A DNA stretch of 64,000 nucleotides from Cheilinus undulatus (lineage: Eukaryota; Chordata; Actinopteri; Labriformes; Labridae): positions 1,357,001-1,421,000 of the forward strand of contig NC_054875.1 of assembly GCF_018320785.1 (NCBI RefSeq), read 5' to 3'. The notes beneath the pieces are model-generated. The model saw only the letters and a program-made list of their open reading frames with translations. It ran no database searches and was not told the DNA's origin. The position numbers and the translations under genes were made by a program. The number at the start of each line of letters is the position of its first letter. Within the stretch, counting starts at the first letter, position 1. This document shows positions 54,101-64,000 of this stretch, piece by piece.

Positions 54101-57100
54101 ATTGAAACTAAAACAAACTAAAACTGTCTTTAAAATGCTGCAAATGTAAAGATTGTGTTTCTGCAGATCTGATGCAGGGATGGAGCCGTGAGAGGTGAAT
54201 ATTCAGGGCTTAGCCCAGTTTAGAAAGAACTGGTCTATCAGGCAGATATATGCACTGTTTTAATATCATAGTAGATTTAAAATGCCAACAAATCTGCGTC
54301 ATCTGGGCAAAAATAACTCAGTTCCACCTTAAAAATGGCATCCTTAAGAGCCAATATAATTTTTAACATGTAAACATTCACAAAGTGTCTCAATCCTTTT
54401 GAAACAACACGCTGATGATCAATAATTTCCACTTCTACCACCTGAAAAAGGCAGAAAATGTTCAGTAGTACTCTTTAAACCCACTTTAAACTCACCGTTC
54501 TCTCTGATGTATTCTCCTGGTCTACAGCTTGTGTGTTTAATTGCCTGCAGGCAGCTGTTCTCTGCAGACTCTATGCAGTAAAATCCCTCCAGAGGTTCAC
54601 AGACTGTGTCTGAGGTCTCTGTACAGGATGCATTCATCCTCAGACCCGAACCTGTCAGCACAATCAGAGGTTAGACATAATTCACATATTTATATATATC
54701 ATTATAAAAACAGCCCTTCTGGGTCCTCTGGGCAGTCTTTTGTCTCCTTCAGGCTCAGAGGGTTCTGCACAGTTTCTAGGTACACCCTGGACAACAAGGA
54801 GCACTCACACCCACATAAACGGGCAATTTAGAGTCACCAATTAACCTAACGAGCATGTCAGTGGTCTGTGGTGGAGAGAACTAAGGCCCGTCCACACGGA
54901 GACGAATTCAGGAGTATACGCAAAAGTTTTTGTCATATCGGCGTTTCATCCACACTGAAACGGCATTTTGGGTGACTGTAACCGATACTTTTTGAAAACG
55001 GGTCCCAGAGTGCACAAATCTGTAAATGACTACCGTTTTGTCTCCGTGTGGCGGCCAACTGCATCTTTCTTGAAACGAATACATCCCACATAACCACGGA
55101 CAACAACCAGAAGGACAACTAGAAGAAAGTTTGTCAGTTTTCTGTTATCTTCTTCTCTCTTTTGGTGCATTTCCATGGCAGCAATACAGCGCCATGTACA
55201 GGCTTGACATATGCACTACAGCCCTGATCATCAACTGGTGGCCCGGGGGCCATATAAGGCCCCCAAAGCTTCCTGTCCGGCCCACAAAAGATCAATAAAT
55301 TCAGAAAAGGATGAAAAGGAGATGTTGTGCTTTTAAGAGTATCCTGTCTGCAGCTCTTAAATCCATTACAAAAATGACTAATAGTGAAACCATTGAAACC
55401 CAGCTATTTTAAGAAAATATTAAAGAAAGGGGGTTAAGGTTTGCAGAAATGTTGCCAAAATGGCCGGATTAAGTGATGAAAAGGGGCTAGAGAGTATCAA
55501 GGTGGGTGCTAAGATGCAAAATGGGTTGTTGAGTGACATAACTAGACTGAGATTTGCAGGAAAATGTGCAAGAATGTGCCAAAAATGAGGAGAAAGGGCA
55601 ATGGGTAACAAAAATGGGTAAAAAGTAGCAAAAATTATGCAAAAGGTAATAAAAAGTGGTCAAATAGTTGTAAAAATTGATAAAAGCATGCCACAAAAGG
55701 GATAAAACATGCAAGAAAAGTGGTTTAAAAGGGGTTAACGAATATCAAAAATTGGGTTAAAGAGGCAAAAATGGGAAAAAGTATCAAAAATTGGTTAAAA
55801 GTGGAAAAAATATAAACAAAAAGAAGTAGTGAAAAGGTGTTAAAGAGTGGCACAATGAGGGAAATTACTGGCAGGAATGATGCAAAAAGGGGTCGAAGAG
55901 TGGTAAAATGGGTGAAACGTGGAGAAAACAACGCAAAAAAAGGAAGTGAAAAGAGTTTTAAGTGGCAAAAAGACGAAAAGTGACAAAAATTGAAAAAAAA
56001 AACGACACAAAGGGGGTTAAACATGCAGGAAAAGTGGTTAAAAAGGGGTTAAAGAAAGGCAATAAATTGGTTAAAGGGGAAAAAAGGTATCAAAAAGGGG
56101 TTAAAAGTGTAAAAAATGAGTTAATATTGGTGCTAAATCACAGCTGGGGAGGGCCCAGCTCTGCTGTCAGGCCTGTCTTCTTGTGTCCTGCTGTTATAGA
56201 TAATAGAGATAGATCTCCCTGGTAATGACTAAAAATGTCCTGATGCAAATACTACTGCAATAATATTTCATATAATCTATAACATATCATTCAGACCAAA
56301 ATATTGATTTGATTTTTGTTTATGTGAAAGTCTGACCCCCAGAGTTTCTGTCAAACCTGGCCCTTGTGCAGATGTGGTTGATGACCCCTGACCTACAGCG
56401 TTTTTAGTCGTTCCGTGTTTACGCGGATATTTCCTGAAACGATCCTGTCTTCACGAAAAATTTCATCAAAATAAAACAAATATATCATTTTCGTCTCCGT
56501 GTGGACGGGGCTTTAGAGTGATCCGTTAACCTAACGAGCATGTTTGTGGTGGTGGGAGGAAGCCGGAGAACCTGGAGAGAACCCACACACGCACGGGGAG
56601 AACATGCAGACTTTGCACAGGAAGGCTCAGACCAGGAGGTGAACCAGGTGAGGCAACAGCGCTGACCCCTGCACCCCCGTGCAGCCCCTTATTTCTTATA
56701 ATACTATATTTAATTTTCTCATGGTTCTACAAAACCAGGTTCAGGTCTAGGAAAGACCAAAAAACTAAACCAGTTTGGTGATTAGCTCTTGGAGAGAGTG
56801 GGGAATGACATGAGGGAAAGGAGCTCCAGGTCAGGTCTGAACCTGGGCTGCCAGTGTGGAGGACACCAGGACGGTCCCAGCTCCTCTGATTGGTCCCTGT
56901 TATAATGCTGACTCTAGAGTTCTGATCTTGGATGTCAGTATTTTAGTCTCTCTACTCAGTTAAACTGCTGAATGATCTAAAACCTACCTGTGTCACAGCT
57001 TCTACAGTCATAGCAGCGTGTACGGTTACTGGGATGGTCCATAAAGGTTCCCTCGCTGCAGGACACACAGCGAGTACTGCTGGAGTCCGTGCAGGCTTCA

Positions 57101-57530
57101 TCAACCAGACTTCCTGTTTCAAAATAAGACGATAGAGGAGTTTATATTAAAGATGACAGGAAAACCTCGTCACCATCTCTAACGTCATCATTCTCTGGAA
57201 ACCTTCAGGTGATCTCACCTGGAGGACACTGAGGACAGCACCTGTCCCCGATCTGAAACTCAGGAGGTCTACAGGTGAGAGTCTGAGCTGAGGAGACGAT
57301 CATCAGGAGGATCTGGAGAGAAAGAGAGAGACCTTTAACCAGACTGGACTACAGAGGGACTAGATTTAGCTCTGATTTATGGGGGATAGTCAGTGAGCAG
57401 AGAGAGACGTTAACTTTATTTAAAATGTCAGAGAAAGATCAGGAAACTGAAATAACTGTGAACTAAAGACTGATGAAATAATAAAATATTGCACCATCAG
57501 TGTTACCGCTGATCCTGGATTCAGGGTCAT
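50955..57530 (-). CDS. TNF receptor superfamily member 14 (HVEM)/CD40-like, short cytoplasmic tail
   Basis: Type I membrane receptor of the TNFR superfamily. Exons, minus strand: 57507-57530, 57219-57312, 56988-57113, 54496-54651, 53762-53849, 50955-51174; 708 nt = 235 residues plus stop, all junctions in frame. Residues 1-19 form a signal peptide (SAILLMIVSSAQT). Four cysteine-rich domains follow: CRPPEFQIGDRCCPQCPPG; VSCSEGTF...RCYDCRSCDTG; EPLEGFYC...TSCRPGEYI; CSRCSAGTF...CQPHKRCASM. The VKPGT-KSEDAQC ending is typical of HVEM/CD40 relatives. N-glycosylation sequons at N69, N88 and N133. Helix at about 190-215. The tail after it is about 20 residues and shows no death domain or PxQxT/S TRAF motif. 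HVEM is the best family guess; I cannot exclude another fish TNFRSF paralogue or an alternative longer 3' exon. Confidence 0.9.
51282..53276. repeat. 26-bp minisatellite, about 77 units, in receptor intron 5
   Basis: Unit core AAAGTTGCAGCTGTCTGAAC with variants AAAGCTGCAGCTG, AAAGCTGTAGCTG and GTTGGAGTCGTCTG. Almost every unit holds CAGCTG. A block starting near 52028 recurs at 52651, a 24-unit higher-order repeat. Confidence 0.97.
53335..53750. repeat. family B MITE fragment
   Basis: Short TTTTTGCCACTGG-type array plus the family B tail (GACCATGATGTTGCTGATC, AATGGATGGCCTTGG). No ends preserved. Confidence 0.6.
53762..53849 (-). CDS. TNFRSF14-like exon 5 (CRD4)
   Basis: Encodes GTSVSDTVCSRCSAGTF then SDGMFTSCQPHK. 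Donor GTGAGT leads into the 2.6-kb minisatellite-filled intron. Confidence 0.92.
54496..54651 (-). CDS. TNFRSF14-like exon 4 (CRD2 end, CRD3)
   Basis: Encodes GSGLRMNASCTETSDTVC, EPLEGFYCIESAENSC, then LQAIKHTSCRPGEYIREN. Phase 1 at both ends, as is usual for TNFR exons. Confidence 0.93.
54884..56512. mobile_element. DNA transposon with CCGTCCACACGGAGACG ends
   Basis: Left GGCCCGTCCACACGGAGACG and right CGTCTCCGTGTGGACGGGGC are near-perfect inverted repeats. It holds a nested family C element and lies in receptor intron 3. No transposase ORF. Confidence 0.85.
55222..56390. mobile_element. hAT-type element family C, nested
   Basis: Left CCCTGATCATCAACTGGTGG, right GTGGTTGATGACCCCTG. TSD CACTACAG/ACCTACAG (6 of 8). 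Interior 55430-56120 is an AAAAGTGGCAAAA-type array. Confidence 0.8.
56988..57113 (-). CDS. TNFRSF14-like exon 3 (CRD1 end, CRD2)
   Basis: Encodes GSLVDEACTDSSSTRCVSC, SEGTFMDHPSNRTRCYDC and RSCDT, with the sequon NRT. Donor GTAGGT. Confidence 0.93.
57219..57312 (-). CDS. TNFRSF14-like exon 2 (signal peptide end, CRD1)
   Basis: Encodes ILLMIVSSAQTLTC then RPPEFQIGDRCCPQCPP. Acceptor TCTCTCCAG, donor GTGAGA. Confidence 0.92.
57507..57530 (-). CDS. TNFRSF14-like exon 1 (residues 1-8)
   Basis: Encodes MTLNPGSA, then donor GTAACA. Only 24 coding nt. The start is supported because joining to exon 2 gives a continuous hydrophobic signal peptide. Confidence 0.8.
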
Positions 57531-58493
57531 TCTGGATAAAAACAAAGAGGAGACTCTTCTTTTATGCCATGAATGAGCCGAGAGTTAAGACGAGGAGAGA
57601 CGAATCCAGACTGAGGGCGCCATCTGAAACAAGGGAGAACCACAGTAACGCTCTATTTATTATAGCCGACACATTAACAGGATGATAAGACAGAAAAAAA
57701 GGTTAAAAAAGGAGGGAAATGGGTGAAAGTACAAAAAAACTAGTGCCTGCAAAAGTACTGACCCCCTTGTTGGGTCAGTCACGTTAAAGGGGCTGAATAT
57801 TCATTCATGTCATATCACTGCATGTCTCTACTGGCCCAGTCTCTGACTCTCTAGACCCGCCCCTGCTACAGTAAACTGGTTTATCTCTTTGTTATTTGGA
57901 TAGTGTCTCTGAGGTCCCAGCAGAGTCCGGATCATGTCTACTAACAGGATCGACCCACATGTGGAGCTGTTTACACCCAAACAGGACTTCAGTCCTCTGA
58001 TCCATTCAGCAGCAGAGACTTCTCTGATCCGGATCACCAGCTCTCTGAGAGTCCTCTCTCTCAGGTCTAACTCAGTCAGCTGACTTTAACAAAGTTTAAC
58101 GTTTACCAGAGAACTTTAATAAAGAGAATCAGGAGAGGAAGAGACTCAGACCTACCTTCAATCATGAAGAGGCAGTGTGGGAGTGCCTGAGAGAACTTCC
58201 TCTCACCTTCACAATAAAGTCCTCCTCCTCCTGCCGCTCCTCAGACTGTGATGAGAGCAGCAGCTTTATTTTGAAGGTTCACACATGCATTGTTAACTTC
58301 CTGTTGTGTAAACAGTCAGTAGGTTTCTGTCACCTCTGTCCTCATTCACCCCGCCGTTACAGACAGAGACACTTCCTGTTTCTCTGTTCCTCCTCTCTCT
58401 CACACTCCCTAAAGACACTCTGGTCTCATGAGGCAGACATTGATGTTAAACTGAGTACATTTAGACTCTGTGTGAACTTTGTTTACATACTGG

Positions 58494-58663
58494 CTACGCT
58501 CACACTGCAGCTGGTTTCCAAAGGATCAGATACACATCTGATCTAGAACCACATACTAAAGTGACCTGGTTCTGATTTGGAAAGGTCAGATTCAATGCGA
58601 CTTGTGGTGTTCACACTGTCAGAGAAACATCCAGGTCACTTTAAACTGCAGTGTGAATGTAGC
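58494..58663. mobile_element. 170-bp MITE (CTACGCTCACACTGCAG ends)
   Basis: The terminal 17 bp CTACGCTCACACTGCAG and the inverse of CTGCAGTGTGAATGTAG match at 15 of 17 positions. Confidence 0.7.
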
Positions 58664-58899
58664 GGTGGTCATCATCTTAACATGATGGACAAAGACAGAA
58701 AAATCTGAATCAAATGTAGTTTATGACATTAGTTAGCTTTCCACACTGACGACAACAGACTGCCATACAAGTAATGCTGTCAGTCACTAATGTACACAAG
58801 AGGTTTAGATGACTCAGCAAAAATTAGACACAAGAACCCAACATTAAAGCTTTTAAAAACACTGGTGGTCTTAGAAGGAGGTCTAAAATGCTCATTTTC

Positions 58900-59165
58900 C
58901 TTTCTTGCAGTCCCTGTAGAGTTTCAGGTTACAGAGGCTCAGAAACAGCGTCTAAGCCTGCAGGAAGTTAAAAAAAACTGCTCAGTGCTCTCCTCAAACA
59001 CGTCTACCACAGTCGTCTCCAGGATTTGATGGACCCCTCACACCCTGGACACAGTCTGGTCAGCAGGCTGCCATCAGGGAGGCTGAGAACCATCAGGGCA
59101 AAAACCAAAAGGCTCAAGAACAGTTTTAACCCAAAGAGGCGTAGACAGCTAACCTGGCACGCCAT
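58900..59165 (+). repeat. possible LINE 3' fragment
   Basis: GAGAACCATCAGGGCAAAA and CTCAAGAACAGTTTTAACCC resemble 3' ends of fish non-LTR ORF2 (residues RTIRAKTKRLKNSF). No open frame; weak. Confidence 0.3.
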
Positions 59166-59209
59166 CTGGTAAACCTCTCATAGACAGAAAGGCAGAGGCT
59201 TTGAAATAA

Positions 59210-59640
59210 AACTCAGAGTGTGATTGGATGAACGTCCTGTCTGTCACATCTTTACGGGCCAATCAGAGCAACAGAACACGTGATGTAGCCGCTACTGAGG
59301 AGTAAACTCCATAGAGAACTGCATAACGGTAACCATGGCGACTGTAGACATGTCAGTACTCGACTTTTGTGGGTTTTTGAAAAGAAAACAACTCACTGCT
59401 GTTCTTTGTTCTTCTTTTAACCAAGAAATGTGGTCAAGCTCTGATAAAAGTGGCGCTTTAGCAGCATCCACGCTAACCTCCTCCTCCATAACTGCACCAG
59501 CTCTTGCTGCTGCTTGTTTACGTCACGACTCTGCTGCGCCTGAAAGTACCGCCCCTCATCACTGATTGGTCCTGTCACTTTCTAATCGGGCCCAAACAGT
59601 TCAGACAGGAGCTCCGAAGATGGATTCACCAGAAAGAAAC
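59210..59640. repeat. uncharacterised dispersed repeat
   Basis: Partly similar to 23080-24000 (ACGGGCCAATCAGAGCA; TTCTTTGTTCTTC). The 76-codon ORF at 59335-59565 falls inside it and shows no recognisable domain. Confidence 0.35.
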
Positions 59641-61170
59641 ATGGAAACGGGCGTGTCCATCTGCTTTGTAAGGTTAAGGGATCAGTAGGTGGAATAAGAA
59701 TGTTATCTGAGCGTCTCTTTCTATACTAATGTGAAGTTAGCTAAATATGCTTGTCTAGGTTATCTGAGGTGATGTCGTCACTTTGTACTCTCTAGTATTG
59801 TGCCGTTTGAGGTGAAGCAGTCAACGTTTACATATGTTGGTATCAAAGTTGCTCTAATAATCACTTTCAGCTTATCGTTTCTATGCAAAGTCCCATTTAG
59901 ATAGAACAGAGTGGAAGTTGTGCCCATATTTCATGCAAAGAATCATGGGAGATAGGAATGAGGTGGACTGATGCCTTTGAATCCTTACAGCAGTGTTTTC
60001 AGTGAGCCTGGGTCTGTGTGACTTTTGGGGACTTGAATGATCAAACCCACACCAGTTAACCTGATATTAGATGGATTTTTATTCATTTTAATCCAGTTAT
60101 GATCCTTTATTACTACCAGCCTGAATAATAACCATCATATTGTTACCCTCTGTGAGGGTCTGTCAGCCAATAGCAGGCTGTTGTGTAATCACATGATGCT
60201 GCCTGAATAAAGCATAAAGGAGAGAGCCTGTGCTGCAGCCTCCTGTGTTATTGTTATTTTAATATTTAGCAGTAAAACTCAATAATCAGAGATGCTGTGA
60301 ATCATGATTCTTTTAGTTGAGCCATGTTCTGAGTCAAATATTTCAGACCAGGCCTCGGTATCGGCTGAAACCCAACACCTCGGTATCAGGAAGGAAAAAG
60401 TGGTACCAGAACATCGTTAACTATTAACACACAAACAAAACAAGAACAGATGTGCATCTCACAGGTGTGAATCAGGCCTGATATCCCAGTGTAAATAACT
60501 TCAGCTCATCTCTGTAAAATAAACTCTGAGCTAGCCAGCATACGTGTGTCCCAGAGTGTCTGATGTAATCATCCACTCTGTGGAGGGTTTAAAAAACATA
60601 AAAGCTTTTATTACAAAAGTGTCACAAAAACTCCACTGGATGTACACTAAAGGACAGAAACATGGACAAAGACACAGTATGAAAACCGTGTGTCTCTACA
60701 GCCAATCAGACCTCTTTTCTGAAGTCTGTCGCTGTAACCGTTAGTAACAGCGTCCTCTCTTAAAGCAACAGGAACTTAAAGCAACACCTGCATCAGAACT
60801 AAAGGAACATGTCGATAAAGATGATTAACACAAATCTAAAGTTTTTATCCATACCACTGATGAATTTTTTTAGAATAAAACAACAGAAACAGTCCTGGTC
60901 TCATACGTTTGTCAGTGATTCATTCCTGGTGCAAACACCCTGATCTTCATCTGATGTGTGGGGTAAATACTGCAGAATCCAGCTGGATCTCATTCTGGGG
61001 AAAGAAGAGATTTAGATGTTAAAACAGACCTGTTAGTCTTTCTACCTCTTGTAAAATTGTCTTTTATTATCATATCTGTTCAGTATGCACACTTTACAAC
61101 GATACCATGAACGTACACAGACCTGTACATACTAGAAAAATACATCCAAGAGCTTGTGTGTATTTGAATT
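59641..61170. other. no gene or repeat recognised
   Basis: A/T-rich non-coding DNA with short open frames only; no splice-flanked conserved peptide seen on either strand. Confidence 0.4.
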
Positions 61171-61176
61171 TTACAT

Positions 61177-61438
61177 TTTTATCTCCGTCGAGGAGGTCAT
61201 GTGATCGGCAGGGTTTGTTTGTTTGTTTGTTAGATTGTTAGCAACATAACTCTAAAAATTATGGACGGATTTTGATGAAATTTTCAGGAAATGTGAGAAA
61301 TGTCATCAGGAAGAACTGATTAGATTTTGGGACTGATCCGGATCACCGTCGGGATCCAGGAGTTTTTGAAATGATTCTGTGCTGTTGGGAGATAGGGCTG
61401 ATAGCGGAGGTCTGCGCTCTCTGAGTGCTTTTCTAGTT
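61177..61438. mobile_element. short dispersed DNA repeat (ATCTCCGTCGAGGAGGTCAT)
   Basis: Begins TTTTATCTCCGTCGAGGAGG and ends GAGTGCTTTTCTAGTT, with ACTGATCCGGATCACCGTC inside. I recognise this as a repeat common in fish and other animals. Non-coding. Confidence 0.65.
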
Positions 61439-61828
61439 TAAGTTTGTGTTTATTTCTTGTATGTTTGTATTTTTGTATTCCTTGTTGTCTAAGCATACTA
61501 GGCCACTGAAGCTGACTGGTTCTGAAGAACAGGAGAGGTAATGTCAGTGAACTCTGATAAAAACTCTACTGTCACCTCATCATTTAGCTTCCTCTGATGT
61601 ATTTTTTCTCATTCTGTCAATCCTTTGAGAGAAGGTGGATGTGTAAGTATGATTATTTATTATTATGTAGTCACTTCATAAAATGAAGACAGAGTTAGAC
61701 ACACAGGACTGAGAGTGTATAACATACCGTATGATGATTTCTATGACCCTCCTGGGACAAGACAATAAAAAAGGTTATGAATAAATGAGGTTAAAATGAA
61801 GTATTTGAATGAGATCATGTTCTGTATA

Positions 61829-62326
61829 CAGCTCATTCAGAAAGTATTCAGAGCCCTTCATTTTATTCAGATTTGTTCAGTTTCAGCCTGATGTTCATTT
61901 TTATTCTCATTACCCTAACTCAGTACCCCATCAGGACAAAGTGAAAACAGAACTTTAGAATCTTTTGCATATTTATGAAAAATAAAAACTGAAATATCAC
62001 ACTGACATCAGTATTCAGAGCCTCTCCAACAACACATGAAGCTGAGGCTCCTTCCATGTGTGATGCTGTAACAGCAACCCTCTGCGGGATGTTTCACCCA
62101 TACCCCTCACTGCTCTGTGTCGGGACGGGGTAGATGAAGGCTAGAAGAGACGGGATCAACCCTTGGATTGCCGTGGTGCACATCAGAAAATGGGGCTCCC
62201 CAGAAGGTACTGTATAAATCCCACCTGTGGTAAATACAATGGCCTGTGGTGCCTAAAGATACAGTCAGACAAGCATAGGAGACCCAGGCTTTAATGGCAT
62301 TCATGGTCAATGTTCTGGCAGCTGGA
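61829..62326. mobile_element. Tc1-like fragment
   Basis: ACAGCTCATTCAGAAAGTAT-TCAGAGCCCTTC resembles a Tc1-family terminal repeat. Further on CCCACCTGTGGTAAATACAA fits the subterminal region. Coding part mostly absent. Confidence 0.6.
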
Positions 62327-62370
62327 AACCAGCTTTTTAGTTTTGGTCGACCAAAACTAAAAAGCTGGTT
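62327..62370. repeat. 44-bp perfect palindrome
   Basis: Two 22-bp arms with no spacer, centre GGTC|GACC at 62348/62349. Symmetry ends exactly at 62327 and 62370 (A on both outer sides). Confidence 0.98.
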
Positions 62371-62791
62371 AGTCTAGCTTTAGTCCATAAAACGTCCTTA
62401 CATTTTTCACATTTGAATTTATCAGCGTCACAAACTCCACCTCCCTCTAACTATGCTTGGCTCCTAGTGCCAGCGTGTGTGTGAAATGGATGCCTGTCTC
62501 AATGACTGATTTACACACACAGGGATTTTTTTCACCCAAAATAACTGCCATGTGGCCGAGTCTATCGATGCGTCCGCCGTGCGTATTTGTGCAGACACTT
62601 CTGGCTTCATGCCGTTCACACAACGATGCTAACACTAACGCCACTCACAGACAGACAAACACAAGCTAACGTGTTGGTGATGTAGACCTGAGGCTGCTAT
62701 CTGCAGAGGAGAAAAGGATTCGACACAGAGCTGAACTTTTCTCCTGCTTTAAGGCTCCTCTCTGACCGTGGCGCATACATGTCTATGAATA

Positions 62792-63134
<343 letters not shown>

Positions 63135-63483
63135 CTCAGCGAGCTGCAGAGTGTTAAATCATTTAACATTCCACCTCTATATTTTATCATGATGATACAC
63201 CCTAATGATTCAACCTCAGTATGAGAGCTCATTATAAAACATTTCATACATGGCACGTTGCAGGAAAAATCTGACATCTTTCTCACGCGTTAATTTAACA
63301 CATAATCTACTATTTTAATGAAAAACATTGATCGTTTTTAATATTAAATGGATGTCTACTTTTATGTAGATAAGGTGCTTTTAAGAATGAATCTGGCTAA
63401 AATGATCTACAGAGAGACCAGGAAAGAGTTGATCTCCTATCATGGACTGATAAGAAAAGGATTTAAGCCCTGATGTTTCTATT
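63135..63483. other. nothing recognised
   Basis: A/T-rich stretch with no ORF, RNA gene or repeat that I can support. Confidence 0.4.
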
Positions 63484-64000
63484 AGGGCCGGGCAATTTAT
63501 CACAAATTAGATTCAATCCCAGTATGGCATGCTGCAATTTCCAAATCGCAGACAGTTTTTTTTAACCTGAAACGTGTCAAAATACCAGTTTGATACAATC
63601 TTTTTTCTTTTTTATGCTTTATACCAGTGTTACTCAACCCTGCTCAACCAAAGAGACAAATAGTTGACAAATATCTTTGAAAGAGCCACAATCTGAGGTG
63701 AAAGCTTGAAGTAGCAATAACAATTAGTTAAAGGTGGCAAAAATGTTGAAAAAGCAAGAAAAATGGTTGAAAAGGGGTGGAAAGGGGAGGAAAAGTGGAA
63801 AAAGGGTAAGAAGGGTCAGAAAGTAGCAGAAATGGGAGAGAAGTGACAAAAAACAAATTACAGTTGGCATAAAATGGTCCAAAAGTGGCAAAACTGTGGC
63901 AAAAAATGAGTGAAAAGTGACTAAAATGGGCAAAAAGCAGACAAGAGTGGAAAAAAATCAGCAAAAAAGAGGAATCAAGTGGTATTTAGTGGCATAAACT
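63484..64000. mobile_element. family D element with nested family A MITE, cut by window end
   Basis: AGGGCCGGGCAATTTATCAC starts the outer repeat. The inner MITE begins at 63625 (CAGTGTTACTCAACCC) after the same CTTTATAC as at 30181-30188. The array continues past 64000. Confidence 0.75.

Noticed and set aside
59335..59565. 76-codon ORF with a good ATG
   Set aside because: No recognisable domain, no splice support, and partial similarity of the DNA to 23900-24000 indicates a dispersed repeat.

Overview
The window is vertebrate nuclear DNA, most probably from a ray-finned (percomorph-like) teleost. The evidence is three spliced genes with GT/AG introns and vertebrate protein families, an L2-clade LINE with a fish-type 3' tail, several Tc1-like transposons, many short hAT-type elements with 8-bp target duplications, a tRNA-derived SINE, long minisatellites, and (TC)n/(CA)n/(GA)n microsatellites.

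All three recognised protein genes lie on the minus strand. (1) AP4B1, the beta-1 large subunit of the AP-4 adaptor complex, occupies 7972-31982: 13 coding exons, 784 codons plus stop. (2) SEPHS2, selenophosphate synthetase 2, occupies 37.2-47.65 kb: 8 coding exons and a 432-residue product. It is a selenoprotein: exon 1 has an in-frame UGA at 47507-47509 in the motif LKG-Sec-GCKVPQE, and the 3' UTR holds a form-2 SECIS candidate at 37319-37367. Because of that UGA, a naive ORF scan misses exon 1 and reports an antisense ORF instead. (3) A TNFRSF14 (HVEM)/CD40-like TNF receptor occupies 50955-57530: 6 exons and 235 residues with signal peptide, four cysteine-rich domains, one membrane helix and a tail of only about 20 residues. 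A tRNA-Ala(UGC) gene (48695-48766, minus) lies between SEPHS2 and the receptor. I infer no operon-like cooperation; the three genes are simply neighbours.

The rest is mobile and tandem DNA. 1-1000: degenerate ~125-bp tandem repeat. 2161-7435: three-level nest, a Tc1-like element holding a hAT-type MITE that holds an L2 LINE. 8-32 kb: AP4B1 introns with many hAT-type elements. 33.6-35.4 kb: a Tc1-like element containing a 37-copy 30-bp minisatellite made from transposase codons. 41.5-43.96 kb: a second such element with about 9 copies, in SEPHS2 intron 2. 49.2-50.75 kb: 51-bp minisatellite just 3' of the receptor gene. 51.28-53.28 kb: 26-bp minisatellite filling most of the receptor's last intron. 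54.9-56.5 kb: nested hAT elements in receptor intron 3. 57.5-64 kb: no gene seen; transposon fragments, a 44-bp perfect palindrome (62327-62370), a 340-bp (TC)n tract and a composite repeat cut by the window edge.

Most notable: the UGA/SECIS pair of SEPHS2, the minisatellite born from the catalytic segment of a transposase and carried in two elements, the shared TTTTGCCAC-type core inside at least three TIR families, and the perfect palindrome. All calls come from reading the sequence; no alignment or database search was run.
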